A DNA stretch of 5,000 nucleotides, taken from NCBI GenBank assembly GCA_005881235.1, contig VBEQ01000108.1, positions 1 to 5,000 of the forward strand, given 5' to 3'. This document shows positions 1-5,000 of this stretch, piece after piece. The notes beneath the pieces were generated by a model. That model had not been told where the DNA came from. It saw only the letters and a program-made list of their open reading frames with translations, and ran no database searches. Each line of letters starts with the position of its first letter. Position 1 is the stretch's first letter. The translations under genes were made by a program, and so were the position numbers. Source of the DNA: Chloroflexota bacterium (GTDB lineage: Bacteria; Chloroflexota; Dormibacteria; CF-121).

Positions 1-189
1 CCAGCAGGGCACCTTATTACCAGCGGCTTCCAGGCTGCTCGCCCCCACGTAGGCGGCTTCCTGCGCGGCGTGGCTGACTTTGAGCGCTCCGAGGCCCAGG
101 CCGAAGAACTGCACAGCCATGACGCCGAACGCGAACAGAAAGGCGACGACCATGGCGAACTCCGCACCAACCTGGCCGCGCTGACCCAC
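1..189 (-). CDS. TadE-like pilus assembly protein, N-terminal part (runs off window)
   Basis: The frame is open from a GTG at 187-189 to the window edge, giving the first 63 residues. It begins MGQRGQVGAEFAMVV, followed by a hydrophobic stretch (about residues 11-35) and then SHAAQEAAYVGASSLEAA. This is the TadE/TadF minor-pilin layout: a short basic leader, a G|QVGAE site (Gly5, Glu10 at +5) suited to the Tad prepilin peptidase, one membrane helix, and an 'AAxEAAxxGA' helix just outside the membrane. The role in Tad/Flp pilus assembly is inferred from the family. I chose GTG because the next in-frame ATG (151-153) would delete the Gly/Glu site. The only purine-rich ribosome-site candidate, GGAG, lies about 13 bases upstream, so the start is uncertain. 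The frame also stays open further upstream into pdp. It lies 35 bp after pdp on the same strand and may be co-transcribed. The C-terminal domain is not visible, so a TadG-like identity is possible. Confidence 0.72.
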   Translation of the reverse strand, partial: MGQRGQVGAEFAMVVAFLFAFGVMAVQFFGLGLGALKVSHAAQEAAYVGASSLEAAGNKVPCW

Positions 190-224
190 GAAGCCAGCAT
201 CACTCCGACGCGTTTCGCCCGGCG

Positions 225-1535
225 TTACGTGTCGAGCCGCTCGATCCCGGCCGCCGTGACGCGTCTCAGCAAGAGCCGTCGCGGCTGAGCCGACGCCGCC
301 ACCAGAAACGCGGCCGCAATACGGGCCGTAACCTGCCGGGCGGCCTCCTCAGTTCGGGCGTGGACGGTGGCCAGCGACTCGCCCGCCTGCACCCGGTCAC
401 CGACTTTCTTCTGCAGGACGATGCCAACCGAAAGATCAATGGCGGCGTCTTTTCGGTCGCGGCCGGCGCCGAGCGATTTCGCCGCCAGCGCGATTTCCAG
501 GGCGTCGATGGCGGCGACCAGTCCCGAGGCGCCCGCCGGAACCGGGAGCTGGACGGGTGCCGTAGGAAGCCGGTCGAGATCGCCGGTGACCCTCGCATCG
601 GCGGATTGCGCCTCGATGAGTTGCGCGAACTTGCGTAACGCGGTCCCATCGGTCAGCAGGCGCCGCAAGTCCGTTGGCGGCGCCCCGGCCATGCGGAGCA
701 TCTCGGCGCCCAGCCGGAGACTCAACGTCTCCAGGTCGGGCGGGCCATGTCCGGAGAGCGTCTCGATCGCCTCGCGGACCTCGAGCGCGTTGCCCACGGC
801 GCGGCCGAGCGGCTGCTCCATGTCGGTGACGTAGGCGACCGTCTCGCGTCCGGCCCTGGCCCCAATCGCCACCAGCGCCCGTGCCAGCGCCTCGGCCTCG
901 TCGAGCGTCGCGACGAAGGCGCCGCGGCCGCACTTGACGTCGAGCACGATGGCATCGGCGCCGGCGGCGAGCTTCTTGCTCATGACGCTGCTCGCGATCA
1001 ACGGCACGGAGTCGACTGTCGCCGTGGCGTCGCGCAACGCATAGAAGACTTTGTCCGCGGGAACCATGTCGGAGGTCTGGCCGGCGATGGCGATGCCGAT
1101 GCGCCGGACCTGATCGACGAACTGCTCAATGCCGAGGTCGACATCGAAGCCCGGGATGGACTCCAGCTTGTCCAGCGTGCCGCCGCTGTGACCAAGGGCG
1201 CGTCCAGAGAGCTTCGCCACCGGGATGCCCGCGGCGGCGACCAAGGGCGCCACCACCAGTGTCGCCTTGTCGCCGACGCCGCCGGTGGAGTGCTTGTCGA
1301 CTTTACGGCCCGGGATCGACGACAGATCGAGCTGGCGTCCGCTGGATGCCATGGCCAGCGTCAGGGTTTTGGTTTCCTGATCCGTCATGCCGTTGAGCCG
1401 CACGGCCATCAACCAGGCGGATAGCTGGTAGTCCGGGATCGACCCGTCGGTGGCGCCGCGCACGATGAACTCGATGGCCTCGTCGGAGAGGGCCCGGCCA
1501 TCGCGCTTATCTCGGATGACGTCGATCGCCGTCAA
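225..1535 (-). CDS. pdp: Pyrimidine-nucleoside phosphorylase (thymidine phosphorylase family, Pdp/DeoA)
   Basis: A cytoplasmic homodimeric enzyme of nucleoside salvage and catabolism: pyrimidine (deoxy)nucleoside + phosphate gives the base plus (deoxy)ribose-1-phosphate. The 436 residues match the usual length (about 433). An N-terminal helical domain (about 4-66) is followed by the glycosyltransferase-3 alpha/beta domain (about 75-300) and the PYNP C-terminal domain (about 345-420, AAKSLGAGR...IDLSVGIVLQKKVGDRV). The family signature KVDKHSTGGVGDK (78-90) and SGRALGHSGGT (110-120) form the phosphate site. The pyrimidine-binding residues Arg168, Ser183 and Lys187 are all present at the same numbers as in the Geobacillus enzyme. 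Lys108, where E. coli DeoA has Met, is reported as typical of PyNPs that also use uridine, hence pdp rather than deoA. The start is TTG: an in-frame TAA lies two codons upstream, and the TTG-started N-terminus (MTAIDVIRDKRDG) aligns end to end with the family. The last 15 or so residues (RLLLRRVTAAGIERLDT) are unlike the Geobacillus tail. It is divergent from mntP with a 19 bp gap. Confidence 0.96.
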   Translation of the reverse strand: MTAIDVIRDKRDGRALSDEAIEFIVRGATDGSIPDYQLSAWLMAVRLNGMTDQETKTLTLAMASSGRQLDLSSIPGRKVDKHSTGGVGDKATLVVAPLVAAAGIPVAKLSGRALGHSGGTLDKLESIPGFDVDLGIEQFVDQVRRIGIAIAGQTSDMVPADKVFYALRDATATVDSVPLIASSVMSKKLAAGADAIVLDVKCGRGAFVATLDEAEALARALVAIGARAGRETVAYVTDMEQPLGRAVGNALEVREAIETLSGHGPPDLETLSLRLGAEMLRMAGAPPTDLRRLLTDGTALRKFAQLIEAQSADARVTGDLDRLPTAPVQLPVPAGASGLVAAIDALEIALAAKSLGAGRDRKDAAIDLSVGIVLQKKVGDRVQAGESLATVHARTEEAARQVTARIAAAFLVAASAQPRRLLLRRVTAAGIERLDT

Positions 1536-1538
1536 TGA

Positions 1539-1543
1539 CCTTT
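1539..1543 (-). promoter_or_regulatory. Possible ribosome binding site of pdp (AAAGG, unusually close)
   Basis: On the minus strand AAAGG lies only 3 bases before the TTG start of pdp. The spacing is tighter than the usual 5-9, so translation may be weak or the transcript may begin nearly at the start codon. No other start is available, because a TAA stop in the same frame (1542-1544) overlaps this site. The same bases read on the plus strand form the TTTAAT proposed as the mntP -10 box. Confidence 0.35.
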
Positions 1544-1546
1544 AAT
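1541..1546 (+). promoter_or_regulatory. Candidate -10 box for mntP (TTTAAT), predicts leaderless mRNA
   Basis: TTTAAT matches the sigma-70 -10 consensus at 5 of 6 positions and is the only AT-rich hexamer in this GC-rich junction. A start about 7 bases downstream would fall at roughly 1552-1555, that is, at or next to the ATG of mntP, which has no Shine-Dalgarno sequence before it. The -35 is poor: ATGACG at 1516-1521 (4 of 6) with a 19-base spacer, inside the pdp coding sequence. This is inference from sequence only. Confidence 0.35.
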
Positions 1547-1554
1547 CATGCCCG

Positions 1555-2115
1555 ATGTGGCTTACGCTCATCGCCCTGGTGGTCCCCCTGGGACTGGATA
1601 CGTTTGCCGTGGCCGCGGCGCTTGGCATGAGCGGCCTCACGCGGCGCGACCGGATCCGGGTGACGATGCTTTTTACGCTCTTCGAGATGGGCATGCCGAT
1701 CGTGGGCATCGTGCTGGGAGCTGGCGCCGGAACCGTTGCTGGAAACGCCGCCGACTACGTCGCGATCGCGATTCTCATCGCGCTGGGCATCTTCATGCTC
1801 TGGCCGAGACCCGACGACCGGGACGACCCGGAGCGCGTGGGGCTCCTGGCGCGGACGCGCGGGTTTGCCGCCATCGGGCTCGGCATCAGCATCAGCCTGG
1901 ACGAGCTGGCGATCGGCTTCACCGTCGGACTGCTTCGGTTTCCAGTCGTACTGGTGATCGTGCTGATCGGCACTCAGACGTTGATCGTCACCCAGGCCGG
2001 CCTCCGGCTCGGATCCAGCGTCGGGGACTCCATCCGTGAGCGGGCGGAGCAACTGGCGGGGGCGGCCCTTGGGACCCTGGGGATCGTTCTGCTGGTCGAG
2101 AAGCTGATGCGCTGA
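1555..2115 (+). CDS. mntP: MntP/YtaF-family putative manganese efflux pump
   Basis: A 186-residue membrane protein, the normal size for MntP (E. coli MntP is about 188), expected to export Mn(II) across the cytoplasmic membrane. About six hydrophobic segments are visible (roughly 2-24, 36-60, 66-83, 104-124, 128-148, 165-182). The two acidic signatures of the family are present: LDTFAVAAALG in segment 1 (Asp15) and SLDELAIGF in segment 4 (Asp116), equivalent to the 'MDAFA' and 'LDAMAVG' aspartates of E. coli MntP. A charged cytoplasmic loop (PDDRDDPER, 86-94) splits the protein into the two three-helix halves typical of the family. The start at ATG 1555 is fixed by an in-frame TAA at 1543-1545. 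The ATG at 1548 is in another frame. No Shine-Dalgarno is visible, so a leaderless message is likely. There is no room for the yybP-ykoY manganese riboswitch that often precedes this gene. It is divergent from pdp and convergent with the tadG-like gene. The metal specificity is inferred from the family. Confidence 0.9.
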   Translation: MWLTLIALVVPLGLDTFAVAAALGMSGLTRRDRIRVTMLFTLFEMGMPIVGIVLGAGAGTVAGNAADYVAIAILIALGIFMLWPRPDDRDDPERVGLLARTRGFAAIGLGISISLDELAIGFTVGLLRFPVVLVIVLIGTQTLIVTQAGLRLGSSVGDSIRERAEQLAGAALGTLGIVLLVEKLMR

Positions 2116-2124
2116 CCAGCCGCG

Positions 2125-3765
2125 CTATTTCACCAGGTAGGAGTTCACGCCGGGGGCCGGGGCAAACTTGGAGTTGAACTGGACGAGCAGGGCCGGGTGC
2201 CCAGGGGTAAAGGTCCCGCACCCGGGCGTTCCCATGCTGTTGCCCAGCACGTTGCCGCCGTTCACCTGAAGGAAGGCGCCAATGAACTCACCGTTGATCG
2301 CGTACTGGCCAGACGAGTTGCTGTCGGTGGCCGAGGTGTTGTGCGGACCGAGGGCGACGCCGGTCAAGGTCATCGATCCCGAGGGATCAGCGTCAAAGAC
2401 CGTCCCCCACACCTGGAACCGTGGAACGTTCGAAGCACTGGCATCGAATGCCTCATTCCACACGACCCCGTTGTTGCCGTTCGTGCTGCTGATATAGAAG
2501 GCGATGTTGGTACTACCGGTTGGAACGAAATGGGGGGCCACGAAGAAGACGCTCCCATCGTTGGGCAGATCCGAGTTGTTCGCCGAGAAGGTGCCACCCT
2601 GGTCGAAGATGAACTCGACCCCGTTCGTGCCATCGGATGCGGGCGGCAGGTCGCTCGCGCCAATGGAGGGCGAGCCTACGAAGTGGGGAAGACCAGTCGA
2701 GGTGTTCGAGACGTAACCACCGGTGATCGTCATATCCGCCCCAGACGTGAAGTAGTAGACGCCGTTGAGGAAGATGTAGACGCTGTTGTTGAGATTATCC
2801 CCGGCGGCCGGGATGACGATCGACGATGTGTAGCGTCCCGGTGTGAACACGTAGACCCACTTCGAGGTGCTCGAGTTCGTAATGGTCACGCCGTTGACCA
2901 ATCCGGAAGTTCCGGGCGCGATCTTCGCCTTGTTCGCGGGATTGACCACCGTGGTGATCAGGGAGGTATCGGGCGCGAGGTAGTCGGGCTTGGCGTCCTG
3001 GCCGGTCCCGAAGTTAACGGGGTTGCGCCAGAAGGAGAAGAGCGAATGATTATCACTGGCGGAGTTGACCGTGAGGTCGCCATTGATGTTGAGGGACGCC
3101 TGGGTCGGGTTAGGAACATGAAACTTCGAGTTGCTCACGGTGAGGCCCTCGATGCTCGCCTGGCAGACGTCGGTGCCGTCCTGGCCGTCGTCGACTTGCG
3201 CATAGCCGTTCTGGTCGTTCTGGATGGTGTTGCCACTGCCCCCGCTGGTGTAGGCGAACAGCGCATACGTCTTGGCGTTGGTACCGGCCTCCGCCGTGGC
3301 CGTGGCCAGGATCGCAATCTGGCTGAAGCCGAGCACCTGGACGAAGGTGGCGGTTGCGTTATAGCTGACCGTGACCTGGACCTGTTTGTTGCTATAGCCC
3401 ATCGGGGCCACCGCGGTGACGGTGTACCCGCCCTGAGTGTCGGTCACCGTGCGGTTGACCGGCGCCGTATAGAACGACGAGTTCGGATCGTTGTTAGCGG
3501 GGTTCTGGTTGAAGACCGCTAACGTGTCGTCCATCGCGTAATAAAGAGCGTAGTTCGGCTGCCCATTGGGGTTGGCCACGGTTCCCACCAGGCTCTGGGC
3601 GCCGGCGAGCGCACCCGAGTCGACCGCATCCTGCATCAGCCGGCGCTGGAAGTAGAGGCGGCCGGCGTCGATCGCGAGCGCCAGCATTCCGCAGATGGCA
3701 ACCATGGCCAGCGCCATGACGACGATCGCCTGGCCTGCGCCCCGGCGGCGGATCACGATGAGCAC
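2125..3765 (-). CDS. tadG: TadG-like pilus assembly protein with large beta-repeat exterior domain
   Basis: A 546-residue protein anchored in the membrane by an N-terminal helix (about 12-33) after a basic leader (MLIVIRRRGAGQ). The segment LAIDAGRLYFQRRLMQDAVD (30-49) followed by SGALAGAQSL is the Tad/TadG N-terminal signature ('AxDxGRxYxxRxxLQxAxDAAALAGA'). Unlike the TadE proteins, the +5 Glu after Gly11 is Val16, as is usual for TadG, so prepilin-peptidase cutting is not expected. The remaining 480 or so residues are rich in Asn, Thr, Ser and Gly. They show recurring short beta units (NGDLTVNS 228-235, FTPGRYTSSIVI 307-318, IFLNGVYYFTSGADMTITGG 331-350, GVEFIFDQGGTFS 382-394, SGSMTLTGVALG 462-473), a pattern seen in Tad-associated proteins with a pectate-lyase-like fold; that fold is inferred. 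Cys201 and Cys516 could pair outside the cell. The start is GTG, with GGAG 7 bases before it, one base after the upstream tadE stop. It is the last gene of the three-gene operon. No von Willebrand A domain was recognised. Confidence 0.85.
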   Translation of the reverse strand: MLIVIRRRGAGQAIVVMALAMVAICGMLALAIDAGRLYFQRRLMQDAVDSGALAGAQSLVGTVANPNGQPNYALYYAMDDTLAVFNQNPANNDPNSSFYTAPVNRTVTDTQGGYTVTAVAPMGYSNKQVQVTVSYNATATFVQVLGFSQIAILATATAEAGTNAKTYALFAYTSGGSGNTIQNDQNGYAQVDDGQDGTDVCQASIEGLTVSNSKFHVPNPTQASLNINGDLTVNSASDNHSLFSFWRNPVNFGTGQDAKPDYLAPDTSLITTVVNPANKAKIAPGTSGLVNGVTITNSSTSKWVYVFTPGRYTSSIVIPAAGDNLNNSVYIFLNGVYYFTSGADMTITGGYVSNTSTGLPHFVGSPSIGASDLPPASDGTNGVEFIFDQGGTFSANNSDLPNDGSVFFVAPHFVPTGSTNIAFYISSTNGNNGVVWNEAFDASASNVPRFQVWGTVFDADPSGSMTLTGVALGPHNTSATDSNSSGQYAINGEFIGAFLQVNGGNVLGNSMGTPGCGTFTPGHPALLVQFNSKFAPAPGVNSYLVK

Positions 3766-3766
3766 T

Positions 3767-4255
3767 TCAGTACTCCGCCCGCATCGACGACCCCGCCTGC
3801 AAGATCAATGAGGGGCCCGTCAGATCCGAGATCATGGCCGTCATCGGGGCAAACCGGTACGTCACTCGCACGGTGACCTGTGGATTTCCCGTCGTGCGGT
3901 TCGGCGAGATCCAGATGTAGCCGGTATTCGGGGCGGTCACCGGGGGGATGGAAGGAAATGTGCACGGTGTCAGCCATGCGAGGCATGGGTCTTCCGTGAG
4001 CACCATGCCACCGCCACCGATCTTCGCCAGGGTGGCGTTGATAATGACGCTGTCCGGCGGCGTGCTCGCGTAGTTGCTGCGTAACACGAGCTGCCGGGCG
4101 CCCTCATGGGCGGCCTCAGCGATGTTGATGTAGACGGAGATCGCCCGCCCGAAGTCAAAGATGCCCATCACCATGAGAAACAGGAGGCCGGCGAGAAGGG
4201 AGAACTCGACCATCGCTTGACCCCGTGACTTGTGCCGACGCTGCAGACCGCGCAT
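3767..4255 (-). CDS. TadE-family minor pilin (TadE/TadF-like), second gene of operon
   Basis: 162 residues. A basic leader (MRGLQRRHKSRG) ends in a G|QAMVE site with Gly12 and Glu17 at +5, the recognition pattern for the Tad prepilin peptidase. A hydrophobic helix (about 18-36) runs into FDFGRAISVYINIAEAAHEGARQ (33-55), the conserved 'D.GRa...y...s..AA.EGAR' of TadE. The rest is predicted outside the membrane. It has two cysteines (Cys91, Cys98) and a C-terminal beta part, PQVTVRVTYRFAPM (125-138), ending MRAEY, like the 'VtVxYxFxPl...' end of TadE proteins. The expected role is a pseudopilin helping assembly or anchoring of Flp pili. The ATG overlaps the previous stop by one base (TGATG), so coupled translation is likely. 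A GAGGA lies 10 bases upstream. By position it may be the TadF equivalent, but the sequence alone does not separate TadE from TadF, so no symbol is given. Confidence 0.88.
   Translation of the reverse strand: MRGLQRRHKSRGQAMVEFSLLAGLLFLMVMGIFDFGRAISVYINIAEAAHEGARQLVLRSNYASTPPDSVIINATLAKIGGGGMVLTEDPCLAWLTPCTFPSIPPVTAPNTGYIWISPNRTTGNPQVTVRVTYRFAPMTAMISDLTGPSLILQAGSSMRAEY
3773..3776 (-). promoter_or_regulatory. Ribosome binding site of the tadG-like gene
   Basis: On the minus strand, GGAG within GGGCGGAG lies 7 bases before GTG 3765, inside the end of the preceding tadE-like gene. It supports the GTG at 3763-3765 over the in-frame GTG three codons later. It also fits translational coupling, since the upstream stop (TGA 3767-3769) is one base before the start. 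Confidence 0.7.
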
Positions 4256-4782
4256 CAGTAGTTCGTCCTCATTTGGACCGACACGCTCATGTGCACGGGG
4301 TTGCCGACGAGTTGCTGCATCAGCGGTGTGAAGAGCTGGAAGTCGTACTTGACGTTGACCGTGACGTAGTAGTTGACGGGGTTCTGGCTCACCCAGTTGT
4401 CGACGCGGTTGCTCGCATCGGGGCAGCCGGCCGTGGACATGCTCGAGTCGTGGGGCGGGCAGATGGTTATGGCCGTCGGCGCGAGTGCGATGCCGCTGTA
4501 AACCAGTTCCTTGTTGACGGCGGTGGCGATGTTCAGGTCCGTCTGCACCGGGCAGCTGTAATAGCTGTTGGAGGTCGAGCAGGTTGGGTTTTGCGGACCG
4601 GTATAGATATTGAGGATGGCGACCCGGGCGCCCTCCCGGGCGGCGTTGGTGATCGAGACCTGGAAGTAGTAGGCGCGGCCAAAGTCCAGCAGGCCAAAGG
4701 TGAGGAAGGCGAGCACGGGCAGGACCATGGCCATCTCGACGAGCGACTGCCCGGCGCGGCCCCGCCAGCGTTTGGTTTTCAT
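4255..4782 (-). CDS. tadE: TadE-family minor pilin, first gene of tadE-tadE-tadG operon
   Basis: 175 residues. The basic leader MKTKRWRGRAG is followed by QSLVEM, giving Gly11 and Glu16 at +5 for prepilin-peptidase cutting. A membrane helix (about 17-35) leads into LLDFGRAYYFQVSITNAARE then GARVA (31-55), a near-perfect TadE signature. The exterior part has four cysteines (68, 77, 108, 120), enough for two disulfides. The C-terminal strand pattern NYYVTVNVKYDFQLFTPLMQ (137-156) is also typical of the family. Predicted to be a membrane-anchored minor pilin acting with the next two gene products in Tad/Flp pilus assembly. No good Shine-Dalgarno precedes ATG 4780-4782 (upstream bases CCCGGTAACGAATCC). 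The start is supported by the short basic leader, which is the right length before the cleavage site. The 3' end overlaps the next gene by one base. Confidence 0.92.
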   Translation of the reverse strand: MKTKRWRGRAGQSLVEMAMVLPVLAFLTFGLLDFGRAYYFQVSITNAAREGARVAILNIYTGPQNPTCSTSNSYYSCPVQTDLNIATAVNKELVYSGIALAPTAITICPPHDSSMSTAGCPDASNRVDNWVSQNPVNYYVTVNVKYDFQLFTPLMQQLVGNPVHMSVSVQMRTNY

Positions 4783-4826
4783 GGATTCGTTACCGGGCGG
4801 AGGGTCATCTCCGAGGGCCCACGCGC

Positions 4827-4877
4827 CTACTGCAGATAACGCAAACGGTAAGGGTCGTCAGCTTCAAACCGAATCAC
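4827..4877 (-). CDS. Possible 16-codon leader peptide upstream of tadE
   Basis: A GTG-started frame reading MIRFEADDPYRLRYLQ then TAG lies 44 bases before the tadE start on the same strand. It is preceded by AAGGAG (4880-4885), the best Shine-Dalgarno match near the operon, but the spacing to GTG is only 2 bases. There is no recognised family and no attenuator hairpin or codon run that would explain control. It may be a real leader or a chance ORF. Confidence 0.2.
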   Translation of the reverse strand: MIRFEADDPYRLRYLQ

Positions 4878-4891
4878 GGCTCCTTACAGGT

Positions 4892-4902
4892 CCCGTTACG
4901 GG
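4892..4902. repeat. Short inverted repeat CCCGT-T-ACGGG next to TTGACA
   Basis: CCCGTTACGGG has perfect 5-base arms around a single central base. It ends directly before TTGACA (4903-4908), a perfect -35 hexamer on the plus strand, so it could be an operator. The arms are short enough to occur by chance, and the -10 region at the right distance (around 4926-4932, GATGAA) is poor. Confidence 0.25.
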
Positions 4903-5000
4903 TTGACACCCCAGCCGTCTCGGCGCGATGAAGGAAAACGAGCGGCTGTTTGTGAACGCATGTTCCGTATTGCGGCAATTGCGACCAGTCGCTAATGTTC

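Larger units (their letters stand above)
4783..5000. other. Intergenic region upstream of the tad operon, probable regulatory region
   Basis: 218 bases without a convincing gene, clearly less GC-rich than the genes around it (31 of 60 bases at 4921-4980). It should hold the promoter of the tad operon, but I see no good -35/-10 pair on the minus strand. TTGAAG (minus, 4867-4862) has no TATAAT-like partner at the right distance. It contains an 11-base inverted repeat (4892-4902), a TTGACA hexamer on the plus strand (4903-4908), a 16-codon minus-strand ORF behind AAGGAG, and an ATG-started plus-strand frame open to the window edge (4928-5000) that has no ribosome site or recognisable family. Confidence 0.4.

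Noticed and set aside
190..224. Promoter or terminator between pdp and the truncated tadE-like gene
   Set aside because: The 35 bases show no hairpin, T run or -10-like hexamer.
747..1424. A 225-codon + strand open frame inside pdp
   Set aside because: It is antisense to a highly conserved enzyme. Its Arg/His/Asp/Gly-rich protein is typical of mirror frames in high-GC DNA.
1480..1555. yybP-ykoY manganese riboswitch before mntP
   Set aside because: Only 19 bp of non-coding DNA precede the gene, and the bases upstream are pdp coding sequence without the riboswitch's conserved loops.
1546..2052. Overlapping open frames of 163-168 codons on both strands within mntP
   Set aside because: The MntP frame has membrane segments and both family aspartates. 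The others have low-complexity charged sequence and no membrane or domain pattern.
2197..3522. A 441-codon open frame on the + strand opposite the tadG-like gene
   Set aside because: It lies wholly antisense to a gene with clear Tad signatures, has no domain I recognise, and shows the Arg/Gly/Val/Asp-rich composition expected of a GC-rich mirror frame.
4225..4839. A 204-codon + strand open frame opposite tadE
   Set aside because: It is antisense to a clear TadE gene, runs across two genes and into the intergenic region, and has no recognisable motif.
4783..4920. A cyclic-di-GMP (GEMM) riboswitch suggested by GCAAACGG and GGTAAGGG stretches
   Set aside because: The order, spacing and strand of these pieces do not match the conserved GEMM core, and no paired stems are evident.
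4928..5000. Start of a HemE-like gene suggested by the 'NERLFVNAC' start
   Set aside because: Uroporphyrinogen decarboxylase should continue with a 'REPVDRTPVW.MRQAGR' type sequence. The visible residues do not, in this or the other frames.

Overview
The window is high-GC bacterial DNA, densely coding, with almost everything on the minus strand. Two modules are present. The first is a run of Tad-type (tight adherence, Flp type IVc pilus) assembly genes: two TadE-family minor pilins and one long TadG-like protein, plus a fourth truncated TadE-like gene at the left edge. The second is a pair of housekeeping genes: a pyrimidine-nucleoside phosphorylase (minus strand) and a MntP-type manganese exporter (plus strand). 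The sequence does not fix the organism. The high GC, the PyNP that aligns without gaps to the Geobacillus-type enzyme, and secreted TadE/TadG proteins without the Gram-negative rcp genes in view would fit a soil-type Chloroflexota, Dormibacterota or Actinomycetota genome. That placement is inference.

Layout from right to left, the direction of transcription of most genes. Positions 5000-4783 are an intergenic region with a possible 16-codon leader ORF and a small palindrome. Then comes tadE (4782-4255), overlapping by one base with a second tadE-like gene (4255-3767), followed after one base by the tadG-like gene (3765-2125). These three are evidently one translationally coupled operon. Its 3' end meets, 9 bp away, the 3' end of mntP, which runs the other way (1555-2115). 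mntP is divergent from pdp (1535-225), with only 19 bp between the start codons. 35 bp after pdp, a GTG-started TadE-like gene (189-1) begins and runs off the window.

The three complete Tad proteins plus the truncated one are predicted single-pass proteins of the cell envelope. The TadE-type ones carry the G|XXXXE site cut by the Tad prepilin peptidase (TadV). The TadG-like one keeps the glycine and hydrophobic segment but lacks the glutamate, and has a large Asn/Thr/Ser/Gly-rich beta-type exterior domain. The motor, secretin, peptidase and major pilin genes (tadA/B/C, rcpA, tadV, flp) are not in the window. No tRNA, rRNA, insertion sequence, CRISPR array or convincing terminator was seen. 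Nothing here proves a new system. The most unusual points are the splitting of minor-pilin genes by two metabolic or transport genes, the large TadG-like exterior domain, and the leaderless-looking mntP start.
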